7,192 bases of DNA from an uncultured Calothrix sp. Lineage in GTDB: Bacteria > Cyanobacteriota > Cyanobacteriia > Cyanobacteriales > Nostocaceae. The position numbers and the translations under genes are program-made. Below are positions 1-6,366 of this stretch, piece after piece (the first letter of the stretch is position 1; the number at the start of each line of letters is the position of its first letter). The stretch spans positions 1-7,192 of the forward strand of contig CAKZYM010000372.1 in NCBI GenBank assembly GCA_937884685.1, written 5' to 3'. The notes under the pieces are model-generated. The model worked only from the letters and a program-made list of their open reading frames with translations. It was not told the DNA's origin and did no database searches.

Positions 1-1
1 C

Positions 2-574
2 GGAGTAGGTCGAAAAATTGACCCTACAAACCCTAATAGCGTTATTCGCGAAACAGGACGAAAAATAGACCCAACAAGAAGAAGAGGTTCGCAAGAAAAT
101 TCTTGTTTAGCAATTGATATTTATCCTACAAAATATCGTCTCGTTAATCGAACTAGTAAAGTTGTTTATTATCGCTTAAATGGACGCTCCTATAGACTAG
201 CTCCCACATATCGACGCGTTCATAAAGTTGGTGGAGGTTCTAGATGTAGTAGTTCTAGCCATCGTGCTGCAGTTACATTTGACAGTAATACTCTAAAATT
301 CGGTCGTCAAAAAGTTACTCGTAACTTGAATCAAGGTGGTTTACCTAGAGGTTATGAATACTATTTTTCTGCTAATAAGAATACTGGTCATATTCGACTT
401 GTAGCTCGAAATTTAAAAGAACCTTTAGTGATAGGAGGAAAAGATACTATACGTGTTGATGAATCTAAAAAGCCACCACAGAAGAAGAATCCACCAGTAC
501 AAAATACTCAACCAGTACAGCCTCCACAACCAGTAGTAGAAGAAAAAGAAGATGATGGTTATTACGTATGGTAA
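2..574 (+). CDS. Hypothetical protein, C-terminal part (5' end outside the window)
   Basis: The frame is open from the window edge to TAA at 572-574 and gives 190 residues with no stop, so the gene begins upstream; the TTG at 326 is internal. I do not recognise the family. In the visible fragment, the heptad GRKIDPT occurs at residues 3-9 and 19-25, which suggests a 16-residue repeat running off the edge. A region rich in beta-forming residues follows (about 35-140), rich in Tyr, Arg and Val, with two cysteines (35 and 82). The tail is Lys/Pro/Gln-rich (about 156-178), then acidic (EEKEDD), and ends in YYVW. The Pro-rich tail looks disordered. The next gene starts 72 bases downstream on the same strand with no clear terminator between, so co-transcription is possible. 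Confidence is high that it is coding; function is unknown. Confidence 0.8.
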   Translation, partial: GVGRKIDPTNPNSVIRETGRKIDPTRRRGSQENSCLAIDIYPTKYRLVNRTSKVVYYRLNGRSYRLAPTYRRVHKVGGGSRCSSSSHRAAVTFDSNTLKFGRQKVTRNLNQGGLPRGYEYYFSANKNTGHIRLVARNLKEPLVIGGKDTIRVDESKKPPQKKNPPVQNTQPVQPPQPVVEEKEDDGYYVW

Positions 575-646
575 CTGTTAACAGAAATATCTCTCCCTTC
601 ACAACCAATCTAATTAATTAAACCCAATTCCTACCAAATAAAAATC

Positions 647-1333
647 ATGAAACTCCACAATATTGGTTTGCTTACAAGTGTTATTGTTGTATGCGGTATG
701 TCATCGATTGCTTACGCTCAAGAAAAATTAGACGATGTTGGTATTGTTTTTAGAGATGGTATTAGTTTAAATCGGAAAATAGCTGATATAGTCAGATACG
801 TGGGAAGTTGCTCCGGTTATTATGAGGAAAGCGTTGCTGGGTGGTTTCGAGATAAAGAAGTAGAAGCTGTGAAAGGTAGAAGAGTTAGAATTACGAATGA
901 AAAATTTGCAGATATTTCTAATAAGATTCCTTATACAGACCGTAAATACGAAAAAAATGGTAAATCACAAAAAATAGGTTTTGATTTTGGAAGCAAACAC
1001 AGAGGAAGTAAGTTTGTTGTTAAACCCGGTGATAATCAATTTTCATACATGATTTATGACGGTAAATATGATAAACCAGGTATGAAAGTCATCAAAAAAG
1101 GTACTTTCTCGGTTGAAGTAAAAACAGATTATACAGAGCGTCAGCGTGATATTAGCTGGAAAAATGCACCAAGATTTGTTTGTTTAAATCTAGATGGTCA
1201 AGTTATAGAGAATATGACTAAAGAAGATTTTGAAAAATGTAAGTTTCGGGGTTCGCAAAGGGTAGGAAGTTGCGCTGGGAGAACTGTTTATGGGAAAGTC
1301 AAACCTTTGAGAAAAATTAAAGATGATGAATGA
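647..1333 (+). CDS. Small secreted protein of unknown function
   Basis: The product has 228 residues and begins with a good Sec signal peptide: short basic n-region, hydrophobic core about 6-20, and an AYA cleavage site after residue 24, followed by QEKLDD. The mature part is basic and hydrophilic with no membrane segment, so it should be periplasmic or extracellular. It has four cysteines (55, 179, 198, 209), two of them in similar settings (GSCSG at 53-57 and GSCAG at 207-211), which would allow two disulfides. Candidate beta strands lie around 104-160. I recognise no catalytic motif or family. The ATG was chosen because the signal peptide starts there; no Shine-Dalgarno sequence is visible upstream, which is common in cyanobacteria. 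It follows the truncated upstream gene by 72 bases on the same strand and may share its transcript. Confidence 0.8.
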   Translation: MKLHNIGLLTSVIVVCGMSSIAYAQEKLDDVGIVFRDGISLNRKIADIVRYVGSCSGYYEESVAGWFRDKEVEAVKGRRVRITNEKFADISNKIPYTDRKYEKNGKSQKIGFDFGSKHRGSKFVVKPGDNQFSYMIYDGKYDKPGMKVIKKGTFSVEVKTDYTERQRDISWKNAPRFVCLNLDGQVIENMTKEDFEKCKFRGSQRVGSCAGRTVYGKVKPLRKIKDDE

Positions 1334-1342
1334 TATTTTTCC

Positions 1343-1400
1343 TTCCCCTCTCCCTTAACAAGGCTACGGTGTACACAGAAGTCTTAATAAGGAGAGGGAA
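1343..1400. repeat. Bulged hairpin containing dispersed repeat copy A; possible terminator
   Basis: Bases 1343-1357 pair with 1388-1400 (TTCCC/GGGAA, TCTCC/GGAGA, TTA/TAA): 13 pairs with two single C bulges on the left arm. The hairpin starts ten bases after the stop of the secreted-protein gene and could end that transcript, although no proper U-tract follows on the plus strand. The loop region carries most of a 30-base sequence (1352-1381) containing the palindrome GTGTACAC, which recurs at 2690-2719. This looks like a dispersed cyanobacterial intergenic repeat that may act as a terminator by chance. Confidence 0.55.
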
Positions 1401-1572
1401 AAAGAATGAGGTTTTGAAGATATTAAATTCAAGTAAAAACGAGGATATTCTAAAGTTTTAAAATCTAAAATCTCCAATTAATTTGATATATATAAATAGT
1501 CAGAACGGAGGCAGATTATACTTATTTATTGAGTTATCTTGCTTCCGTGCTGTTGTTTTATATTCAGTGAAT

Positions 1573-2316
1573 TTAAACGTTGTTTTTCTTGGATTTGCGT
1601 AAGAATTTACCAGCGAATCCTAATGCGAATATACTTGCTAGCGTGGTGGTTGGTTCGGGGATTGAGGTGGATGGGGATGGTGGAGCACCAAGTTGTGTAA
1701 CCTTCAAATCGGTAAAATCCGGTGATAGCGATGATTTAATAGCTAATCCAAGGACACCCAATCCACTAAAATCGTCTTCGTCTTCATCCTTATAGTCACC
1801 TGGAATACTTTCATCTAATATAGATTTGATATTGTTCACAAAAGCATCCTGTGAATCAGGAGATACTGCTACAGGAGTAAATCTTAAAAAATTCTCTGGA
1901 TTTTTATATTTTGTAGCATCACCTAGATAAATCTGATATGTAATTTCATTATCGTTTAAAGAAGCGCTAAGATTGGCTTTTTCTTCACCTTCAAACAAAT
2001 CATCATCAAAGAAATCTTTTATCTCTGTTTTTGTGCCGTCTTCAGGTTCAAAATCCACAAAATCTGCTTTTAAAATTGTAATAGCATTTTCAAACACACC
2101 AATATTGTCATCATCAGGAACTGTGTCTGGTATCTGATCTGTACTTCCTTCTTTCTCGTAGAAAGCATTAAATTCTAAAACTGGAACGTTATTTGAATCA
2201 TCGAACTCCTTACCTCTTCTCGCACTTGCAGACTCGCTAAAACCTGCTACAGCTAAAGTTGTAGCCAATGAAAAGGTTAATGTTGAAAGAGCGAACCTTT
2301 GTAAATTAATTCTCAC
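1573..2316 (-). CDS. PEP-CTERM sorting-domain protein
   Basis: The product has 247 residues. An N-terminal signal peptide (hydrophobic about 8-25, likely cleavage after ASA at 30-32) directs Sec export. The C-terminus is a PEP-CTERM tripartite signal: IPEP at 219-222, a hydrophobic segment about 225-236, and a basic end (KFLRKSKK). By family knowledge, such proteins are processed by an exosortase and placed at the cell surface or in extracellular polymer. The mature region is acidic, with Asp/Glu clusters at about 68-70, 103-106 and 177-182, and contains no cysteine, so it may bind cations (inference). I recognise no other domain. Translation starts at GTG; a spaced AGGAGA supports it. No exosortase gene is in the window. 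The gene is divergent from the exoprotein gene at 2908, across a long spacer. Confidence 0.9.
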   Translation of the reverse strand: MRINLQRFALSTLTFSLATTLAVAGFSESASARRGKEFDDSNNVPVLEFNAFYEKEGSTDQIPDTVPDDDNIGVFENAITILKADFVDFEPEDGTKTEIKDFFDDDLFEGEEKANLSASLNDNEITYQIYLGDATKYKNPENFLRFTPVAVSPDSQDAFVNNIKSILDESIPGDYKDEDEDDFSGLGVLGLAIKSSLSPDFTDLKVTQLGAPPSPSTSIPEPTTTLASIFALGFAGKFLRKSKKNNV

Positions 2317-2689
2317 TATTTGTTTCTCCTAAATTTTTACGGTAAATTTCTTACAGCAATATGCTGCTTTGTAAAGCACGACAAAATTCTTCCCTAGCGA
2401 ATCAAGTATCGCAGAGGATGCAATATAGCTTCTTCTGAACGAAATTAATATATTGATGAAGTGCTTTGTCTTTACGAAATGATACTACCATGCACTGATT
2501 ATGTATCAAAGTATTTTTACTGAGATTTACGTGTTTTTTAAACGGAGTTTATATTACTTTTACGTAAGTTTGATAAATATCAATTTAGTTTAAGATGTTT
2601 TGCCGGATAACTATAGTTTGGGTTTAAATATTGTGTTAAGAGAGGTTTCGGATTTGGTGAAAATACGTAGTGGTTGGTAAATACTTCTC
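2317..2689. other. Non-coding spacer between divergent genes
   Basis: I see no credible gene on either strand. The stretch is AT-rich with T-runs. Near the PEP-CTERM gene are two adjacent small palindromes: CAGCA-ATA-TGCTG (2354-2366) and GCTTT-GT-AAAGC (2366-2377). They could be operator-like or leader structures for the minus-strand gene, but nothing more supports that. Promoters for both divergent genes probably lie here; I could not pick convincing -35/-10 pairs. Repeats fill the rest of the spacer from 2690. Confidence 0.5.
2325..2330 (-). promoter_or_regulatory. Ribosome binding site that decides the GTG start
   Basis: On the minus strand AGGAGA lies eight bases before the GTG at 2316-2314. 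It is the strongest Shine-Dalgarno match in front of any gene here. The GTG places a complete signal peptide at the N-terminus, so both signals agree on this start. Confidence 0.7.
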
Positions 2690-2719
2690 TCCTTGATAAG
2701 ACTGTTGTGTACACAGAAG
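2690..2719 (+). repeat. Dispersed repeat copy B
   Basis: This 30-base stretch matches 1352-1381 at 23 of 30 positions, with the last 13 bases (GTGTACACAGAAG) identical. Six of the seven differences are transitions. It lies three bases before the 143-bp palindromic element. Copy A lies inside a hairpin in the other intergenic region, so the unit occurs in different settings and is probably a dispersed repeat. Confidence 0.6.
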
Positions 2720-2722
2720 CTC

Positions 2723-2865
2723 GCCAGGGGTTGCAAACCCCTGTCTAATAGCAGAAGTCCTATAAATAGGACTAAATTAATATTCATCATATTTTGTGTT
2801 GCGGCTGATTCTTTAGTCGTCTTTAGACGACTTTAGCTATTAGACGGGGGTTTGCAACCCCCGGC
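2723..2865. repeat. 143-bp palindromic element, possibly MITE-like
   Basis: The 30-base arms at 2723-2752 and 2836-2865 are inverted copies of each other with two differences. Each arm also folds on itself: AGGGGTT-GCA-AACCCCT (2726-2742) on the left and GGGGGTT-TGC-AACCCCC on the right. The two differences form one A-T to G-C pair swap that keeps both the small hairpins intact, although they become mismatches (wobble at best) in the long stem. Inside are two more perfect eight-pair hairpins with two-base loops, at 2756-2773 (AGTCCTAT arm) and 2815-2832 (AGTCGTCT arm). The element ends 42 bases before the exoprotein ATG, so it would sit in that gene's promoter or leader. I see no convincing flanking duplication and no coding capacity, so mobility is inferred from structure only. 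Confidence 0.75.
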
Positions 2866-2907
2866 AGATAATGGTTTTAACTCTATTCATAAAATCTCAT
2901 AAAAATA

Positions 2908-5613
2908 ATGACTATTCCCTGGCAATACAAGGTTTTCAAACTTAATATATTTATCTTCTTAGCTCTGAGCAATGCAATGCTGTCTTCGGGTAATCAAGCT
3001 ATAGCCCAAATTACACCCGATGATAGCCTCGGTGGTGAAAATTCCATCGTTTCCCCAAACGGACAAGTTGATTTAATCGAAGGAGGAGCTACCAGAGGAA
3101 GCAATCTTTTTCACAGTTTCCAAGAATTCAATATTGGTGAAGGAAGAGAAGCTAATTTCGCTAATCCCGCAGAAATCAAAAACATTTTCAGTCGAGTTAC
3201 GGGAAATAATCCTTCTACATTGTTAGGTAAATTAGGGGTTTTAGGTGATGCGAATTTATTTTTTATTAACCCCAATGGGATTTTATTTGGGGAAAATGCG
3301 AGTCTAGATGTCAAAGGTTCTTTTGTTGCTAGTACAGCAAGTAGCATCAATTTTTCCGATAACAATGTGTTTAGCGCTAGTAATCCCCAAGTACCACCAC
3401 CCTTATTAACTGTTGATGTTCCTGCACCTGTTGGTTTGGAATTTGAAGGTGAACCGGGGAAGATAAGTAGCGAACTTACAAGGATTGAGGTGAAGCCAGA
3501 AAAAACCCTTGCTCTCATCGGTGGTGATGTAGATATAGAAGGTGGTTCTTTGAAAGCGGAAGCTGGAAGAATTGAGTTAGGAAGCGTTGCAGGGAATAAC
3601 ACAGTTAGTTTGAATTCAACGGATGAAGGAATTGTACTGGGTTATGCAGGAATTGAGAATTTTGGGGATATAAATTTGTCTCAAACTTTTCAGGTTGATA
3701 GCAGTGGTGATAAGGGTGGGGATATTCAAATTCAAGGAAAACAAATAACCCTTACAGAAGGTACTCGGGTTTTTTTAGATTCTTTTGGTGAGGGGAAAGT
3801 TGGAAATTTGACTATAAAAGCGTCTGAATTAGTCAAATTAGAAGGTACTGTGACAGATGAAGACGAAGAAGGACAGTTTGAGTCTTCTAGTGCTTTGTTT
3901 GCTGATGTGTTCGATACAGGTGATGGTGGAACTACTTTAATTGAAACAAAGCGGTTAATTGTTAAAGATGGGGGAAATATTTCAACATCTAGTTATGGAG
4001 AAGGAAAAGGTGGAAATTTAATTGTTAGAGCATCAGAGTCAGTAGAAGTTTTAGGTACGACACCAGATGGCAATTTCCCCAGTGCTTTGTTTGCGGATGT
4101 TTATGATGCAGGTGATGGGGGAAATCTGACAATCGAGACACCACGACTAGTTGTTAAGGATGGGGCACAAATTACAGCTTCAACAAGAGGTGATGGTAGT
4201 GCGGGAAATTTAACTATCAAAGCTTCTGAATCTATAGAATTAGATGGTTTTTTCTTAAGAAATGACAGAATTTTGTCTAGTGGTTTGTTTGCTCAAGTTA
4301 ACAGAAGAAGTTCGGGTAATGCTGGAAATTTAACTGTTGAAACAGGAAAGCTCACTCTTCTTAATGGGGCACAAATTTCAACTACTGCAAGAAATGCTTC
4401 TCAAGGTGGGGAATTAAATATAAATGCTGCTGATTCTGTGCTTGTCAGTGGAACCGCACCAAATGCAACTTTATCGAGTGGAAGAAGTGGAATTTTTGTT
4501 TCTGCTGAACCTTCTTATACAAATGATTCGGGAGAATTAGTCCCCACCACTGGAGATTCTGGAAATTTACTTATCAACACTGGTAGGTTGACCGTTGAAG
4601 AAGGAGGAACAGTTACAGCAGATACTTTCGGTACGGGTAAAGCGGGTGAATTAACTTTGAATGTAAATCAGTTGATTATCCGCAATGGGGGATTGGTAAG
4701 AACTGGTTCTTTGGTGGAGGAAGGTGCTGTCACTCAGGAAAGGGGAGCGGCTGGGATTTTGCGGGTTAATGCTGCTGAGTCGGTACTGGTGAGCGGTAGC
4801 GGTACGGTGGGAGATTCACAGGTTAACAGTACTTTGTTCACTGCTTCGGAAGGTACGGGAAATGCGGGACAAATCTTTGTGACGACGAAGCAAATGGATG
4901 TCCGAGATGGTGGTGAGGTAACTGCTAGTTCTTTGGGAAATAATACGGGTGGTGAAATTGAATTTAATCTCAATTCGCTGACTCTCAATAACGGTAAAAT
5001 ATCAACCACAACCCGCAGCAATACCGGTGGTGATATCGATTTAAATATTCAAGATTTATTACTACTCCGGAATGAAAGTAAAATTTCCACCACAGCAGGA
5101 GACCAACAGTTTGGTGGTGATGGTGGGAATATCAATATCAATACTCCCGATGGTTTTATTGTCGCTTTCCCCAATGAAAACAGCGATATCACAGCTAATG
5201 CTTTTGAAGGTAACGGAGGAAATGTTGATATTACAGCTTTTGGAATTTTTGGTATCGAATTTCGAGATGATTTAACTGGTTTAAGTGATATTACGGCAAG
5301 TTCGGCACGAGCTTTAGATGGTAACGTCAATATTGAAACTCCGGGAATTGAACCAAATCCGGAGACTGTGGAATTAGCACAAGATACTCAATCGACGGAA
5401 GTTGCTCAAGGATGTCAGGTATCTGGGGAAGCAGCTGTGGCATTTTTCAATATTGGTCGTGGTGGTTTACCGTCTTCACCAGGAGAAACTTTGAATAGTG
5501 AGGATGTGATTGCTGGTTGGATTCCGTTGGTGATGGAAGAGGAAGGAAAGGTTGATAAAAAAGTTTCTAGAATAGCAAAGAAAAAAATAGGAATTACAAA
5601 TTGTGGAAATTAA
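2908..5613 (+). CDS. Two-partner-secretion exoprotein (filamentous haemagglutinin N-terminal domain, TpsA type)
   Basis: The product has 901 residues. A Sec signal peptide (hydrophobic about 12-25, cleavage after AIA at 31-33) leads into a TPS / haemagglutination-activity domain, about 34-150, including the diagnostic NPNGILFG at 121-128. By family knowledge this domain is recognised by an outer-membrane TpsB pore, and the rest folds as a right-handed beta-helix during export. The body fits: at least four imperfect units of 64-79 residues begin near 296, 366, 430, 498 and 577, with the theme G-x-x-G-N/E-L-x-I..., a variable stretch, GDGGNLTIET-like, then V-x-DGG-x-I-x-(T/A)-S. Shorter GG-containing turns continue to about 800. 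The C-terminus carries the box AQGCQV with FFNIGRGGLPSSP (846-858), usual in cyanobacterial members, and a basic tail. Only two cysteines (836, 899) remain after signal removal. The TpsB partner is not in the window. Likely an adhesin or surface filament; the ligand is unknown. Confidence 0.92.
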   Translation: MTIPWQYKVFKLNIFIFLALSNAMLSSGNQAIAQITPDDSLGGENSIVSPNGQVDLIEGGATRGSNLFHSFQEFNIGEGREANFANPAEIKNIFSRVTGNNPSTLLGKLGVLGDANLFFINPNGILFGENASLDVKGSFVASTASSINFSDNNVFSASNPQVPPPLLTVDVPAPVGLEFEGEPGKISSELTRIEVKPEKTLALIGGDVDIEGGSLKAEAGRIELGSVAGNNTVSLNSTDEGIVLGYAGIENFGDINLSQTFQVDSSGDKGGDIQIQGKQITLTEGTRVFLDSFGEGKVGNLTIKASELVKLEGTVTDEDEEGQFESSSALFADVFDTGDGGTTLIETKRLIVKDGGNISTSSYGEGKGGNLIVRASESVEVLGTTPDGNFPSALFADVYDAGDGGNLTIETPRLVVKDGAQITASTRGDGSAGNLTIKASESIELDGFFLRNDRILSSGLFAQVNRRSSGNAGNLTVETGKLTLLNGAQISTTARNASQGGELNINAADSVLVSGTAPNATLSSGRSGIFVSAEPSYTNDSGELVPTTGDSGNLLINTGRLTVEEGGTVTADTFGTGKAGELTLNVNQLIIRNGGLVRTGSLVEEGAVTQERGAAGILRVNAAESVLVSGSGTVGDSQVNSTLFTASEGTGNAGQIFVTTKQMDVRDGGEVTASSLGNNTGGEIEFNLNSLTLNNGKISTTTRSNTGGDIDLNIQDLLLLRNESKISTTAGDQQFGGDGGNININTPDGFIVAFPNENSDITANAFEGNGGNVDITAFGIFGIEFRDDLTGLSDITASSARALDGNVNIETPGIEPNPETVELAQDTQSTEVAQGCQVSGEAAVAFFNIGRGGLPSSPGETLNSEDVIAGWIPLVMEEEGKVDKKVSRIAKKKIGITNCGN

Positions 5614-5661
5614 GCTAAAACGCATTTAAATTAGATTATCTAAAATTACCATTGTCTTGTA

Positions 5662-5683
5662 GGATGGGCATCCCTGCCCGTCC
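5662..5683. terminator. Hairpin between convergent genes, possible bidirectional terminator
   Basis: GGATGGGC (5662-5669) pairs with GCCCGTCC (5676-5683) over a six-base loop, with one T-G wobble on the plus strand. A weaker outer pairing TTGTA (5657-5661) with TACAA (5689-5693) extends it. It lies in the 105-base gap between the converging exoprotein and xisI genes, where a terminator is expected, but no T-tract follows directly. The sequence resembles common intergenic repeats of cyanobacteria, so it may be a repeat used as a terminator. Confidence 0.45.
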
Positions 5684-5718
5684 AAATATACAATTTAAAT
5701 GCACAACAGCTTATTAAT

Positions 5719-6054
5719 TTATTCAACCGCATAACATGTAAACTGACGCTTAAAAGGAGAATGAAAACCAATCACAATATCAGAATTAGGTACACCCAAA
5801 TCAACTAAAGTTTGAGCGACATATTCTTCCGTACCGTTGTATTGAATCCATATTTTTTCGTTGATAATATCGAAATGCATCACCGGACCAAATACTCTTT
5901 GATTTCCTTCCCAACCGACATAATTTAATTGGTAATGATGGTTTTCTTTATCAAAAATTAGTTCTGCTTTTACAGTATCGTGACCGGGACTTAATTCAGC
6001 GTGTTTTTTCAATATTTGTTTGATAAATTGTTGATATTTTTCTATTTTATCCAT
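5719..6054 (-). CDS. xisI: XisI family protein (fdxN element excision controlling factor)
   Basis: The product has 111 residues, about full length for the family. Recognisable features are an N-terminal helical stretch (MDKIEKYQQFIKQIL), YVGW at 45-48, KIWIQYNGTEE at 67-77, and the C-terminal IVIGFHSPFKR (93-103). In Anabaena/Nostoc, XisH and XisI are needed with recombinase XisF for excision of the fdxN element during heterocyst development; most cyanobacteria carry many xisHI pairs far from any such element, where the role is unknown. No cysteine-rich or catalytic motif is visible. AAGAGG (minus strand, 6070-6065) lies ten bases before the ATG and serves as ribosome binding site; it sits within the end of xisH, whose reading frame overlaps this start by 13 bases. 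The partner xisH is interrupted, so this XisI may be orphaned and its translation no longer coupled. Confidence 0.9.
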   Translation of the reverse strand: MDKIEKYQQFIKQILKKHAELSPGHDTVKAELIFDKENHHYQLNYVGWEGNQRVFGPVMHFDIINEKIWIQYNGTEEYVAQTLVDLGVPNSDIVIGFHSPFKRQFTCYAVE

Positions 6055-6181
6055 AATACGATTTCCTCTTGCGTTGGTTGGTAAACTATCAATTTCATTT
6101 GATATCTTTTGATAGTCCGCTGAACAAAAGTAAGTTGAAAAAAGTCTTTATAAGTTTCGTTTGGAACTGCCAAGTAAACGG

Positions 6182-6186
6182 TTCTT
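6182..6186. repeat. Left copy of putative target-site duplication (TTCTT)
   Basis: This five-base direct repeat borders the element in xisH and is identical to 6362-6366. Its last two bases could also belong to the element's end (TTGGGA...), so the duplication could be shorter than five. Removing one copy with the element restores the xisH frame exactly. Confidence 0.75.
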
Positions 6187-6361
6187 GGGAGCATCCCAAA
6201 TTCGCAAAATCCCGCAGGCTAGAAGCCTGGGGCTAATATTACAAAGCCCGGCGACCTGGGCTTCGAGATTTCTTAGCCCAGGTCGCCGGGCTTTGTTTCT
6301 ATAGCCGCACCCTTCTAGGGTGTCGGGTAAAATATTTGTTCAAAATTGGGATGCTCCCCAA
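6187..6361. mobile_element. 175-bp non-autonomous MITE-like element inserted in xisH
   Basis: The ends are inverted copies: GGGAGCATCCCAAATT at the left, and the reverse complement of the right end reads GGGGAGCATCCCAATT. Direct repeats TTCTT flank it (6182-6186 and 6362-6366). Inside is a perfect 22-pair inverted repeat (6241-6262 with 6275-6296) around a 12-base loop. It is extended outward, past an internal bulge, by GGCTA (6231-6235) with TAGCC (6302-6306). Smaller hairpins flank that stem: AGGCT-AGA-AGCCT (6216-6228) and CACCCT-TCT-AGGGTG (6308-6322). CCCG (6211-6214) can pair with CGGG (6324-6327), closing a cloverleaf-like fold. There is no coding capacity, so any transposase must act from elsewhere. 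Similar palindromic intergenic repeats are familiar from cyanobacteria; I cannot assign a family name. Confidence 0.85.
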
Positions 6362-6366
6362 TTCTT
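6362..6366. repeat. Right copy of putative target-site duplication (TTCTT)
   Basis: Identical to 6182-6186. On the coding strand it is AAGAA, inside the codons for residues 91-93 (Glu-Arg-Thr) of the restored XisH. Confidence 0.75.

Noticed and set aside
326..574. A separate 82-residue gene starting at TTG 326
   Set aside because: The same frame is open back to base 2 with consistent composition, so this is an internal codon of a longer gene cut by the window.
1505..1548. A terminator for the PEP-CTERM gene
   Set aside because: ACGGAGGCA and TGCTTCCGT can pair, but with a 26-base loop; on the minus-strand transcript one pair becomes an A-C mismatch, so it does not suit the gene it would serve.
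1580..1795. A plus-strand gene opposite the PEP-CTERM gene
   Set aside because: It lies antisense to the PEP-CTERM signal and acidic tail, has no ribosome binding site and resembles no protein.
2723..2865. A tRNA or structured non-coding RNA gene
   Set aside because: The cloverleaf-like set of hairpins lacks tRNA consensus (no TTCGA arm or acceptor pattern) and the arms are inverted copies of one another, which fits a repeat element better.
3111..5330. Antisense and out-of-frame open frames within the exoprotein gene
   Set aside because: They exist because the repetitive Gly/Asn/Thr-rich coding sequence leaves stop-free alternative frames; the sense protein has a signal peptide, TPS motif and family C-terminus.
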